Shown: piece by piece, positions 1-8,164 of the stretch
Position numbering within the stretch: position 1 is the stretch's first letter
Layout: every line of letters begins with the position of its first letter
Source of the DNA: an uncultured Pseudomonas sp.
GTDB taxonomy: Bacteria > Pseudomonadota > Gammaproteobacteria > Pseudomonadales > Pseudomonadaceae
NCBI RefSeq assembly: GCF_946885955.1
Contig: NZ_CAMPHI010000021.1
Span: 21,775-85,774 of the forward strand
Length of the DNA: 64,000 nucleotides
Reading direction: 5' to 3'
Made by a program: the position numbers and the translations under genes
Notes under the pieces: generated by a model
Told to the model about the DNA's origin: nothing
Databases searched by the model: none
Seen by the model: the letters and a program-made list of their open reading frames with translations, nothing else

Positions 1-29
1 TGAGCCTGGCCAGCGGGGGGCAGCCATGA
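1..29 (+). CDS. 3' end of an upstream gene (possibly ABC substrate-binding protein)
   Basis: An open frame enters from the left edge and stops at TGA 27-29, overlapping the ATG of the permease by four bases (ATGA). Only about nine codons are visible (ending SLASGGQP), so the product cannot be identified from sequence. By analogy with FecCD/BtuCD operons it would be the periplasmic binding protein. That is inference from context only. Confidence 0.4.
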
Positions 30-1054
30 GGCGGATCGCCCCGAGCCCGCTCAATCTGCTGCTGGGGTTGGCACTACTGGTGTTGTTGCTGTTGTCCCTG
101 AGCATAGGTTCGGTGCCGTTGGCCCTTGGCGATATCGGCCGCGCGCTGCTGACTTCTGCCGCGGCCGGCGCCGACCTCACCGATGTGCGGGTGCAGCAAC
201 AGGTGATCGTCAACGAAATCCGCCTGCCACGGGTGCTGCTGGCGATGCTCGTCGGCATGTCGCTCGGCGCGGCCGGCGCGGCGCTGCAAGGCCTGTTGCG
301 CAACCCGCTGGCCGAACCGGGGTTGCTCGGGGTCAGCTCCAGCGCCAGCCTGGGCGCGGTGCTCTGCCTGTATTACGGCCTCAGCAGCCTGAGCGCCTGG
401 CTGGTGCCGCTGTCGGCGATGGGCTGCGCCGCTTTGACCACCCTGGTGCTCTACGCCATCGCCAGGCGCAGCGCGAGCAACCTGACCCTGATCCTCTCCG
501 GCGTGGCGCTGTCCGCACTGACCGCGGCGCTGACCTCGCTGGCGATCAACCTGGCGCCGAATCCCACCGATGTGCAGGACATCGTCCTCTGGCTGATGGG
601 CTCGCTGAGCGACCGCAGCTTCGCCGATATCCGCCTGTGCCTGCCGTTTATCACCGCCGGCCTGTTGCTGCTGTTCGCCTGCGGCCCGCAGCTCGATGCC
701 CTGACCCTCGGCGAGGACGAAGCCAGCAGCCTGGGCGTCAACCTGCCGAGGCTGCGCGTGCAGATCATCGTCGGCACCGCCTTGTGCGTCGGCGCCAGCG
801 TGGCGGTGACCGGCGCCATCGGTTTTATCGGCCTGGTGGTACCGCACCTGCTACGCAAATGGGTGGCTTATCACCCCTCGCGCCTGCTGCTGAGCAGCGC
901 CCTTGGAGGTGCGGTGTTGCTGCTGGCGGCGGACATCCTGCTGCGCCTGGTCAGCGGCGAGCAGGAACTGATGCTCGGCGTGGTCACCGCGATGATCGGT
1001 GCGCCCTTCTTCCTGCTGCTGGTGCTGCGCCAGCGGATGGGGGCGCCATGTTGA
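26..1054 (+). CDS. FecCD/BtuC-type ABC transporter permease
   Basis: Inner-membrane permease of 342 residues, the usual size for the FecCD family that imports ferric siderophores, haem or corrinoids. The protein is almost wholly hydrophobic helices. It carries the family hallmark of a conserved GAALQGLLRNPLAEPGLLGV stretch near residues 82-101 and a coupling-helix region near GAIGFIGLVVPH at about residue 264. The start overlaps the previous gene's stop, and the 3' end overlaps the ATPase gene by 7 bp, so translation is probably coupled. It lies upstream of DUF1636, cobW, cobN and chlD, so the substrate is likely a corrinoid or a cobalt-related compound. Iron-siderophore uptake cannot be excluded from sequence alone. 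No gene symbol is given because btuC and fecCD paralogues cannot be told apart here. Confidence 0.9.
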   Translation: MRRIAPSPLNLLLGLALLVLLLLSLSIGSVPLALGDIGRALLTSAAAGADLTDVRVQQQVIVNEIRLPRVLLAMLVGMSLGAAGAALQGLLRNPLAEPGLLGVSSSASLGAVLCLYYGLSSLSAWLVPLSAMGCAALTTLVLYAIARRSASNLTLILSGVALSALTAALTSLAINLAPNPTDVQDIVLWLMGSLSDRSFADIRLCLPFITAGLLLLFACGPQLDALTLGEDEASSLGVNLPRLRVQIIVGTALCVGASVAVTGAIGFIGLVVPHLLRKWVAYHPSRLLLSSALGGAVLLLAADILLRLVSGEQELMLGVVTAMIGAPFFLLLVLRQRMGAPC

Positions 1055-1881
1055 GCCTGGACGGTATCTGCGTCGAGATCGACGGCCGACGCCTAGTCGA
1101 TGAGGTGTCGCTGAGCCTGGAGCGCGGCGAATTGCTCGGCCTGATCGGGCCCAACGGCGCCGGCAAGAGCAGCCTGCTCAAGGCCCTGGCCCATCTGCTG
1201 CCGTACCGGGGCGAGGTCCGTCTGGATGGCGAGCGGCTGAGCGACCTGTCGCCGCGCCAGCGCGCCTTGCGCTGCGCCTACCTGGGGCAGGGCGATCAGA
1301 GCAGCTGGCCGCTGCACCTGCGCGATTACGTCGCCCTCGGCCGCCTGCCGCACCGGGGTCGCTGGGGCTTGTCGCAGCGCTTGCGCTTGGAGGATCAAGA
1401 GGCCATCGATCAGGCGCTGGCGCAGATGCATCTGGGCGAACTGGCACAGCGGCGCTTCGATCAATTGTCCGGTGGCGAACGCGCCCGCGCGCGCCTGGCC
1501 CGCACCCTGGCGGTCGGCAGCCCGCTGCTGCTGGCGGATGAGCCGGTGGCGGCGCTCGACCCCTTCCATCAACTGAACGTAATGCAGCTGCTGCGCCAGC
1601 AATGCGCCCAGGGCAAGGCCGCGCTGGTGGTGCTGCACGACCTGACCCTGGCCAGCCGCTTCTGCGACCGCATCCTGCTGCTCGACCAGGGACGGGTGGT
1701 CGACTGCGGCAGCACCCGTCAGGTGCTGACGCCGAAGAACCTGCAGCAGGTCTATCAGGTCCAGGCGATGCTCGGCGAGCACCAGGAGCAGCGCTTCGTG
1801 CTGCCCTGGGCCTGCCGCCCGCCCGCTGCGCCAGCGCAGGGCGCGCAACTACAGCCTCCACAATTGCAGGAACAACCATGA
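1048..1881 (+). CDS. ABC transporter ATP-binding protein (BtuD/FecE type)
   Basis: Cytoplasmic ATPase of 277 residues that would power the adjacent FecCD permease. Walker A is GPNGAGKS (residues 34-41), the signature is LSGGERARARLAR, and Walker B is LLLADEP followed by a D-loop (AALDP) and the switch His in VVLHDLTLA. ATG 1048 was chosen because it gives the standard MLSL...GLIGPNGAGKS N-terminus and overlaps the permease stop. The open frame runs much further upstream but that part is only a shadow of the permease gene. It shares ATGA with the DUF1636 gene downstream. Likely a cobalamin, cobinamide or metal-chelate importer subunit. Confidence 0.9.
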   Translation: MLSLDGICVEIDGRRLVDEVSLSLERGELLGLIGPNGAGKSSLLKALAHLLPYRGEVRLDGERLSDLSPRQRALRCAYLGQGDQSSWPLHLRDYVALGRLPHRGRWGLSQRLRLEDQEAIDQALAQMHLGELAQRRFDQLSGGERARARLARTLAVGSPLLLADEPVAALDPFHQLNVMQLLRQQCAQGKAALVVLHDLTLASRFCDRILLLDQGRVVDCGSTRQVLTPKNLQQVYQVQAMLGEHQEQRFVLPWACRPPAAPAQGAQLQPPQLQEQP

Positions 1882-2252
1882 CCACCACGCTACTGCTCTG
1901 CGAAACCTGCGGCCAGGATGCCGACGCGCCCAGCGCCGCGCGCAAGGGCGAACGCTTCGCCGCCGAGGTCGAGGGGCTGTTGCAGGCCCAGCTCGAAGCC
2001 GGCGCGCTGCCGCTGACGATCAAACGCACGCGCTGCCTGATGGCCTGCCAACGGCATTGCACCGCCGTACTGCAAGCGCCCGGCAAGATCGCTTATGTGT
2101 TCGGTGACTTCCAGCCGGAGCGCGAGGCGGCCGAGGCGCTGCTCGATTACAGCCGCAAATACCAGCAGTCGGACACCGGTCAGGTGCCGTTTCGCACCTG
2201 GCCGGCCGGTATCAAAGGCAAGTTTGTCGCCCGTATTCCGCCGCTCTCCTGA
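1878..2252 (+). CDS. DUF1636 family small metal-binding-like protein
   Basis: Protein of 124 residues with an N-terminal CETC motif (residues 8-11) and a second cluster, RCLMACQRHC, near residues 51-60. This cysteine pattern resembles a thioredoxin-like 2Fe-2S or metal-binding protein and fits DUF1636, a family repeatedly seen beside cobW/cobN. The start overlaps the ATPase stop (ATGA), and cobW follows after 40 bp, so it belongs to the cobalamin operon. The biochemical role is unknown. A part in cobalt handling or redox chemistry during cobalt insertion is inference from the neighbours. Confidence 0.75.
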   Translation: MTTTLLLCETCGQDADAPSAARKGERFAAEVEGLLQAQLEAGALPLTIKRTRCLMACQRHCTAVLQAPGKIAYVFGDFQPEREAAEALLDYSRKYQQSDTGQVPFRTWPAGIKGKFVARIPPLS

Positions 2253-2292
2253 GTTCGGCGCAGCATCCCCCTTTATCGATTGGAGCACTCCC

Positions 2293-3357
2293 ATGTCGGC
2301 CAAAATTCCCGTCACCATAGTCACCGGCTTTCTCGGCAGCGGTAAAACCACGCTGTTACGGCATATTCTCGAAAACGCCAACGGCCGGCGTATCGCGGTG
2401 ATCGTCAACGAGTTCGGCGAGCTGGGCATCGATGGCGACATCCTCCGTGGCTGCGGCATCGGTTGCGACGAGGAGGGCCAGGAAACGGCCGGCCAGCTCT
2501 ATGAACTGTCCAACGGCTGCCTGTGCTGCACCGTGCAGGAGGAGTTCTACCCGGTGATGCGCGAGCTGATCGAGCGCCGCGGCGAGCTCGACCATATCCT
2601 CATCGAAACCTCCGGCCTGGCGCTGCCCAAGCCCCTGGTGCAGGCCTTCAACTGGCCGGAAATCAAGAACGCCTGCACCGTCGATGCGGTGGTGACCCTG
2701 GTCGACGTGCCGGCCACCGCCGCCGGTCTGTTCGCCGCCAACCCGCAGGCGGTCGACGCCCAGCGCCGTGCCGACCCCAATCTGGATCATGAATCGCCGC
2801 TGCACGAGCTGTTCGAAGATCAGTTGCTGGCCGCCGATCTGGTGGTGCTGAGCAAGACCGATCTGGTCGATGGCGCCGCGGTCGAGCAGGTCATCGCCCT
2901 GGTGCGCGAGGAGCTGCCGGCCCAGGTCAAGGTGCTGGCCAGTGACCGTGGCTGCCTCGACCTGGAGCTGCTTCTCGGCCTGTCCCATGCCTCGGAAGAG
3001 AGCATCCACCTGCGCGAAAGCCATCACGACCATGGCGACGATGAGGAGCACGAGCACGACCATGAGCAGTTCGATTCGGTGGTGGTCAAGCTGCCGCTGG
3101 TCGATCGCGAACGCCTGCTGACCTGCCTGCAAGGTCTGGTCGAGCAGCAGCGGATTTTCCGCATCAAGGGCTTCGTCGCCCTCGCGGACAAGCCCATGCG
3201 CCTGGTGGTGCACGGCGTCGGCCAGCGTTTCGACAGTTACTTCGACCGCCGCTGGAACGCCGACGAAACGCCGAGCACGCATCTGGTGTTGATCGGCCAG
3301 CAACTGGATGCCGAGCTGCTGAGCCGCGCCCTGCAAACCGCCGTGATCGAGGCCTGA
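2293..3357 (+). CDS. cobW: CobW, cobalamin-operon GTPase / metallochaperone
   Basis: G3E-family GTPase of 354 residues, thought to deliver cobalt for corrin-ring insertion. Walker A is GFLGSGKT (residues 12-19), the metal-binding CXCC motif is NGCLCCTV (Cys 76, 78, 79), and a guanine-specificity-like SKTDLVD stretch follows. A His/Asp/Glu-rich loop (HDHGDDEEHEHDHEQ, about residues 245-259) is typical of metal chaperones of this family. The C-terminal CobW domain follows. ATG 2293 gives the canonical KIPVTIVTGFLGSGKT start. The gene is followed after only 3 bp by cobN, which is the classical pairing and supports cobW over the zinc-related paralogues. Confidence 0.93.
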   Translation: MSAKIPVTIVTGFLGSGKTTLLRHILENANGRRIAVIVNEFGELGIDGDILRGCGIGCDEEGQETAGQLYELSNGCLCCTVQEEFYPVMRELIERRGELDHILIETSGLALPKPLVQAFNWPEIKNACTVDAVVTLVDVPATAAGLFAANPQAVDAQRRADPNLDHESPLHELFEDQLLAADLVVLSKTDLVDGAAVEQVIALVREELPAQVKVLASDRGCLDLELLLGLSHASEESIHLRESHHDHGDDEEHEHDHEQFDSVVVKLPLVDRERLLTCLQGLVEQQRIFRIKGFVALADKPMRLVVHGVGQRFDSYFDRRWNADETPSTHLVLIGQQLDAELLSRALQTAVIEA

Positions 3358-3360
3358 TCG

Positions 3361-6300
3361 ATGCATATGTTGTCGGCGCTGCCCGGTGGCTATATCGATG
3401 AAAGCGGGGCGACCATCACCGTGGTCGAGCAGGACCCAGCGGATATCGTCATCCTCAGCGCCGCCGACACCACCCTGGCATTGCTGGCCGCCGCCCATCC
3501 GCAGTTGCAGCCCGGCGGCGAAGCGCTCGTCTATCCCTCGGTGCGTCTGACCAATCTGCTGCACCTGCGGCAGAACGCCTCCATCGACCTGTATCTGGAT
3601 CAGGTACTGCAACACGCCAAAGCCGTGGTCATCGACCACCTGGGCGGCGAAAGCTACTGGCCCTACGGCACCGAACAGGTGGTCGCGCTGTGCCGGCGCA
3701 AGGGCATCGCCCTGGCGATGTTCTCCGGCGATATGCAGGAAGATCCCAACCTGACCGGCCAGAGCACGGTGGACGCGGACTGCTGCCATACGCTGTGGCG
3801 TTACCTGCGCGAGGGCGGCGCGGCCAATGCCGGCGAGCTGTACCGCTTTATCGGCGCGCGCTTTTTCGACCTGCCTACGCCGCCACGGCCGCCACGGCCT
3901 TTGCCGCCGGTGGCGGTGTTCCATCCGCAGCAGGCCGATGCCTCGGTCGACAGCTGGCGCGAGCAGTGGATCGCGGGCGCGCCCTGTGTGTTGGTGCTGT
4001 TCTACCGGGCGCATTTGCAGGCGGGCAACACCCAGGTATTTGCCGAGTTGTGCAGCGGTTTGCTCGCCGAGGGCCTGAATCCGCTGCCGATCGCGCTGCT
4101 GTCGCTAAAGGACGCCCTGTGCCTGCAAACCCTGCGCGAGCTGTGCGCCGAGCATCGAGTCGCCTTGATCCTCAATACCACGGCGTTTTCCCAGTCGGCG
4201 ATCGACGACCCCGGCGATCACGCCCTGGCCGGCGATATCCCTGTGCTGCAGCTGATCCTCTCCGGCGGCAATCAGCAGGCTTGGCGCGCCGATCCCCAGG
4301 GCCTGCAACCGCGCGACATGGCCATGCATGTGGCGCTGCCGGAAGTCGACGGGCGGATTATCAGTCGCGCCATCAGCTTCAAGGGCCTCGGCCAACGCTG
4401 CGAACTGACCCAGAGCGACGTGGTGCAGTACCAGGCGCTCGGCGACCGCATCGCCTTCGTCAGCCAGTTGGCGCGGCGCTGGTGCCGGCTGCGCGCGCTG
4501 GCCAACCCGGACAAGCGTTTGGCCCTGGTGCTGGCCAATTACCCGACCCGCGAAGGCCGCCTGGGTAACGGCGTCGGCCTGGACACCCCGGCCTCGGTGA
4601 TCGAAATCCTCCGTCGCCTGCAACAGCAGGGCTATGGCGTCGAAGAAATACCCGCCGACGGCGATGCGCTGATGGTGCTGCTCAAGCAGGGTGTGACCAA
4701 CGACCCCGAGCAATGGGCGCTGCGCCCGGCGCGGCAGAGCCTGGCGCTGGCCGATTACCTGGCGTTTTTCGCCACCCTGCCGCAGGCCAATCGTGAGGCC
4801 ATCACCCAGCGCTGGGGCGCGCCGGAGCAGGACCCGATGTTGCGCCAGGGCCGCTTTATGATTGCCGGCCTGCGCCTGGGCCAGGTGTTCGTCGGCATCC
4901 AGCCGGCGCGCGGTTACCAGCTCGACCAGAAGGCCAACTACCACGACCCGGATCTGGTGCCGCCGCATTTCTACCTGGCCTTCTATTTATGGCTGCGGCA
5001 GAGCTGGGCCAGCGACGCCATCGTCCATGTCGGCAAGCACGGCAATCTGGAATGGCTGCCGGGCAAGAGCGTGGCGCTGAGCGAAGAATGCTGGCCGGAG
5101 CTGGTGTTCGGCCCCATGCCGCATCTGTATCCCTTTATCGTCAACGATCCGGGCGAGGGTACCCAGGCCAAGCGCCGCGCCCAGGCGGTGATCATCGACC
5201 ACCTGATGCCGCCGCTGACCCGCGCCGAAAGCTACGGGCCGACCCGCGATCTGGAGCGCCTGGTCGACGAATTCTACGAGGCCCTGAGCCTCGACCCGCG
5301 CCGCGCCGCGCTGCTGCGCAAGCAGATACTCGCGCTGATCGTGCAGCACAATTTGCACGCCGATCTGGGCCTGCAAGCCCCCGCTAGTGAAGAAGAGGAG
5401 CAGTTGCTGCTCAACCGTACCGACAGCTACCTGTGCGAACTCAAGGAAAGCCAGATTCGCGATGGCTTGCACGTGTTCGGTTGCTCGCCCCAGGGCCGGC
5501 TGCAACGCGACACCTTGCTGGCCCTGGCCCGTCACGGGGTTGGCGATGGTCTGGGCGGCAACGCCAGCCTGGTGCGCGCGCTGGCCGAGGATCTGCTGGC
5601 GGAACCCGGCTTCGATCCGCTGGACGCCGACTGGGCGCTGCCCTGGCAGGGTGCACGGCCCCAAGCACTGGCGGCGGTGAGCGAGCGGCCGTGGCGCACC
5701 CTCGGCGATTGCCGTGAACGTCTCGAGCTGCTGGCCCTGCAATTGCTGGAGCAGGGCCTGGCGGATGCCGACTGGCCGCACACGCGCCAGGTGCTGCAGC
5801 GGGTCGAGAACGATCTGCGCCCGCGCCTGATCGCCTGCGGCGAGCAGGAGCTGTATCAGCTGTGTCGCGGCCTGGCCGCACGCTTCGTGCCGCCGGGGCC
5901 GAGCGGCGCGCCCTCGCGCGGGCGGCCGGACGTGCTGCCGACCGGGCGCAACTTCTTTTCGGTGGACACGCGGATGATCCCCACGCCGACCGCCTGGGCC
6001 CTGGGGCAGAAATCCGCGGCGCTGCTGGTCGAACGCTTCGTCCAGGACAACGGCGACTACCCGCGCAGCATCGGCCTGTCGGTGTGGGGCACGGCGACCA
6101 TGCGCACCGGCGGTGACGATATCGCCCAGGCCTTCGCCCTGCTCGGCGTGCGGCCGAAGTGGGCCGAGGGCAGCCACCGGGTCAGCGATTTCGAGGTGTT
6201 GCCGGCCAAGCGTCTGGATCGCCCACGGGTGGATGTGACCCTGCGCGTCTCCGGCTTCTTCCGCGACGCCTTCGCCAATGTCATGCAGCTGTTTGATGCC

Positions 6301-7140
6301 GCGGTGCAGCGGGTCGCCGAGCTGGACGAGCCGGAAGAGGTCAACCCGATCCGCGCGCGCATCCTGCGCGAAAGCACCGAGCTGCAAGCCCAGGGCCTGG
6401 ATGCGCAACAAGCCCGCCAGCAGGCCGGCTTCCGCATTTTCGGCGCCAAGCCCGGTGCCTATGGTGCCGGCCTGCAGGGCCTGATCGATTCCCGCGACTG
6501 GCAGGACGACAGCGACCTGGCCCGCGCCTACCTCAACTGGGGCGGCTACGCCTACGGGCGGAAGGTCTATGGCGAGGACCGCCGTGACCGCTTCGCCCAG
6601 CGCCTGGGGCAGATCCAGGCGGTGGTGCAGAACCAGGACAACCGCGAGCACGACCTGCTCGACTCCGACGACTACTACCAGTTTCAGGGCGGCATGGCTG
6701 CCGCGGTGCGGCATTACGGTGGCCAGCAGCCGAGCCTGCTGTTCGGCGATCACAGCAACCCGCAGGCGCCGCGCATCCGCTCCCTGGCCGAAGAGGTCAG
6801 CCGGGTGATGCGCGCGCGGGTGGCCAATCCCAAGTGGCTCGACGGGGTCAAGCGCCACGGTTACAAGGGCGCGTTCGAAATGGCCGCGACCGTGGATTAC
6901 CTGTTCGCCTTCGATGCCACCACCGGGGTGGTGCGCGACGATCAGTACGCCAGCGTCACCGACGCCTACCTGGGCGACCCGGCGACCCGCGAGTTCCTCC
7001 AGCAGCACAACCCCGACGCCTTGCTGGAGATCAGCGAGCGGCTGCTCGAAGCGATCCAGCGCGGCCTGTGGCAGGCACCGGGCGACTACCGCGAGCAGAT
7101 CGAACAGCACCTTCTGGCCGCCGAACAGCACTTGGAATAA
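3361..7140 (+). CDS. cobN: Cobaltochelatase large subunit CobN
   Basis: Large subunit (1259 residues, the usual length) of the ATP-dependent cobalt chelatase of the aerobic cobalamin pathway. It binds hydrogenobyrinate a,c-diamide and inserts Co(II). The sequence matches the CobN/BchH family throughout, including the HVGKHGNLEWLPGKSVALS block near residue 560 and the PTGRNFFSVD block near residue 860. It starts 3 bp after cobW and is followed within 4 bp by the chlD-type gene. No cobS or cobT gene is visible. The partner subunits here are of the ChlI/ChlD type, a combination known in cobalamin producers. Confidence 0.97.
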   Translation: MHMLSALPGGYIDESGATITVVEQDPADIVILSAADTTLALLAAAHPQLQPGGEALVYPSVRLTNLLHLRQNASIDLYLDQVLQHAKAVVIDHLGGESYWPYGTEQVVALCRRKGIALAMFSGDMQEDPNLTGQSTVDADCCHTLWRYLREGGAANAGELYRFIGARFFDLPTPPRPPRPLPPVAVFHPQQADASVDSWREQWIAGAPCVLVLFYRAHLQAGNTQVFAELCSGLLAEGLNPLPIALLSLKDALCLQTLRELCAEHRVALILNTTAFSQSAIDDPGDHALAGDIPVLQLILSGGNQQAWRADPQGLQPRDMAMHVALPEVDGRIISRAISFKGLGQRCELTQSDVVQYQALGDRIAFVSQLARRWCRLRALANPDKRLALVLANYPTREGRLGNGVGLDTPASVIEILRRLQQQGYGVEEIPADGDALMVLLKQGVTNDPEQWALRPARQSLALADYLAFFATLPQANREAITQRWGAPEQDPMLRQGRFMIAGLRLGQVFVGIQPARGYQLDQKANYHDPDLVPPHFYLAFYLWLRQSWASDAIVHVGKHGNLEWLPGKSVALSEECWPELVFGPMPHLYPFIVNDPGEGTQAKRRAQAVIIDHLMPPLTRAESYGPTRDLERLVDEFYEALSLDPRRAALLRKQILALIVQHNLHADLGLQAPASEEEEQLLLNRTDSYLCELKESQIRDGLHVFGCSPQGRLQRDTLLALARHGVGDGLGGNASLVRALAEDLLAEPGFDPLDADWALPWQGARPQALAAVSERPWRTLGDCRERLELLALQLLEQGLADADWPHTRQVLQRVENDLRPRLIACGEQELYQLCRGLAARFVPPGPSGAPSRGRPDVLPTGRNFFSVDTRMIPTPTAWALGQKSAALLVERFVQDNGDYPRSIGLSVWGTATMRTGGDDIAQAFALLGVRPKWAEGSHRVSDFEVLPAKRLDRPRVDVTLRVSGFFRDAFANVMQLFDAAVQRVAELDEPEEVNPIRARILRESTELQAQGLDAQQARQQAGFRIFGAKPGAYGAGLQGLIDSRDWQDDSDLARAYLNWGGYAYGRKVYGEDRRDRFAQRLGQIQAVVQNQDNREHDLLDSDDYYQFQGGMAAAVRHYGGQQPSLLFGDHSNPQAPRIRSLAEEVSRVMRARVANPKWLDGVKRHGYKGAFEMAATVDYLFAFDATTGVVRDDQYASVTDAYLGDPATREFLQQHNPDALLEISERLLEAIQRGLWQAPGDYREQIEQHLLAAEQHLE

Positions 7141-7144
7141 ACCG

Positions 7145-8164
7145 ATGAATACCGCCACTCGCCCGCATTTTCCGTTCTCCGCCGTGCATGGCCAGCCGCA
7201 ATTGCAGCTGGCGCTGCTGCTCGCCGCCATCGACCCGCAGATCGGCGGGGTGTTGATCGAAGGCCCGCGCGGCACCGCCAAATCCACCAGCGCCCGGGCC
7301 CTGGCCGATCTGTTGCCGAGCGGACGTTTTATCAACCTGCCGCTGGGCAGCAGTGAGGAACAACTGGTCGGCTCGCTGGATATCCAGGCCGCGTTGCAGG
7401 ACGGTCGCGTCGCCTTCAAGCCCGGCCTGCTGGCCCGCGCCGATGGCGGCGTGCTCTACGTCGACGAGGTCAATCTGCTCGCCGATGCCCTGGTCGACCT
7501 GCTGCTGGACGTCTGCGCCAGCGGGGTCAACCGCATCGAGCGCGACGGTATTTCCCATCAGCATCCGGCGCGCATCGCCCTGGTCGGCACCATGAATCCG
7601 GAGGAGGGCGAGTTGCGTCCGCAACTACTGGATCGCTTCGGCCTGTTCGTGCGCCTTGGTCAGCAGATCGACGCCGCCACCCGCGAGCGCATCGTGCGTA
7701 GCCGCCTGCAATTCGACCGCGACCCTGAGGGCTTCGTCGAGGCCCAGCGCGGCGAGCAACAACAGTTGGCGGCGCGCCTCGAACAGGCACAGGCGCGAGC
7801 CAGGCAGTTGGAGTTCAGCGATGCACTGCACCGTCAGGTCAGCAACCTGTGTTACGCCGCCGGGGTGGAAGGGGTGCGCGCCGACCTGGTGCTGCTGCGC
7901 TCCGCCTGCGCCCACGCCGCCTGGCAGCAGAAGGATGAGATAGGCGCGGCGGATGTCGAAGCGGTGGCCGAACTGGTGCTGGCGCATAGACGCAAAAATT
8001 CGCCGCAGGCACCGCAATCGTCCGCTCAGGAAAATTCGCCTAGCGGCGCTACCAATGACCCACCGCCCTCCGATGGCGGCAGCGATTGGGGCGAATTGCC
8101 GCCGCAAGCCGTCGCGACCCAGAACCTCGCCGGGGCGAGGCCGTTGCCGCTAAAAAAGCCCTGA
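7145..8164 (+). CDS. chlD: ChlI-like AAA+ chelatase subunit (zero-frame product of a chlD gene)
   Basis: AAA+ ATPase of 339 residues that works with CobN in cobalt insertion. Walker A is GPRGTAKS (residues 40-47) and Walker B is VLYVDEVNLL near residue 104. An arginine-finger/sensor region (MNPEEGELRPQLLDRFG) follows, then a helical lid domain. The last 55 or so residues form a Pro/Ser/Asp-rich linker, which is normally the middle of ChlD rather than the end of ChlI. The zero frame ends PLKKP-stop, and the last codons before the stop read CTA AAA AAG, containing an A-AAA-AAG slippery heptamer. The VWA domain continues in the -1 frame. The 339-residue product can serve as the small subunit and the shifted product as the medium subunit. 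ATG 7145 gives a start just before the AAA+ fold. Confidence 0.88.
   Translation: MNTATRPHFPFSAVHGQPQLQLALLLAAIDPQIGGVLIEGPRGTAKSTSARALADLLPSGRFINLPLGSSEEQLVGSLDIQAALQDGRVAFKPGLLARADGGVLYVDEVNLLADALVDLLLDVCASGVNRIERDGISHQHPARIALVGTMNPEEGELRPQLLDRFGLFVRLGQQIDAATRERIVRSRLQFDRDPEGFVEAQRGEQQQLAARLEQAQARARQLEFSDALHRQVSNLCYAAGVEGVRADLVLLRSACAHAAWQQKDEIGAADVEAVAELVLAHRRKNSPQAPQSSAQENSPSGATNDPPPSDGGSDWGELPPQAVATQNLAGARPLPLKKP
8137..8158 (+). other. Programmed -1 ribosomal frameshift site in chlD
   Basis: The slippery heptamer A-AAA-AAG occupies 8152-8158 in the correct zero-frame phase (codons CTA AAA AAG) and equals the E. coli dnaX site. A Shine-Dalgarno-like GAGG at 8137-8140 lies 11 bases upstream, close to the dnaX stimulator spacing. 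The zero-frame stop TGA is at 8162-8164, only one codon past the heptamer. A -1 slip reads on into ALSQRP and the VWA domain. Downstream, CCTGC (8173-8177) could pair with GCAGG (8205-8209) as a stimulatory stem, but that part is weak. Confidence 0.82.

Noticed and set aside
1..1054. Cobalamin riboswitch at the start of the operon
   Set aside because: The operon's first gene begins outside the window, so a riboswitch cannot be judged here; none is visible within it.
2356..4014. A 552-codon minus-strand frame opposite cobW/cobN
   Set aside because: Antisense shadow; the His/Gln-rich translation mirrors cobW codons.
4987..7419. An 810-codon minus-strand frame opposite cobN and chlD
   Set aside because: Antisense shadow of cobN; it has no domain and spans two real genes.
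8086..8157. Independent start of the VWA protein at TTG 8086
   Set aside because: There is no ribosome-binding site, the first 24 codons overlap the ChlI linker in another frame, and the in-phase A-AAA-AAG site explains the layout better.
8150..8164. Simple sequencing error or true frameshift mutation in chlD
   Set aside because: The junction is exactly a dnaX-type heptamer in the right phase with an upstream GAGG, and both halves keep intact motifs, which is unlikely for a random error. It cannot be fully excluded without reads.
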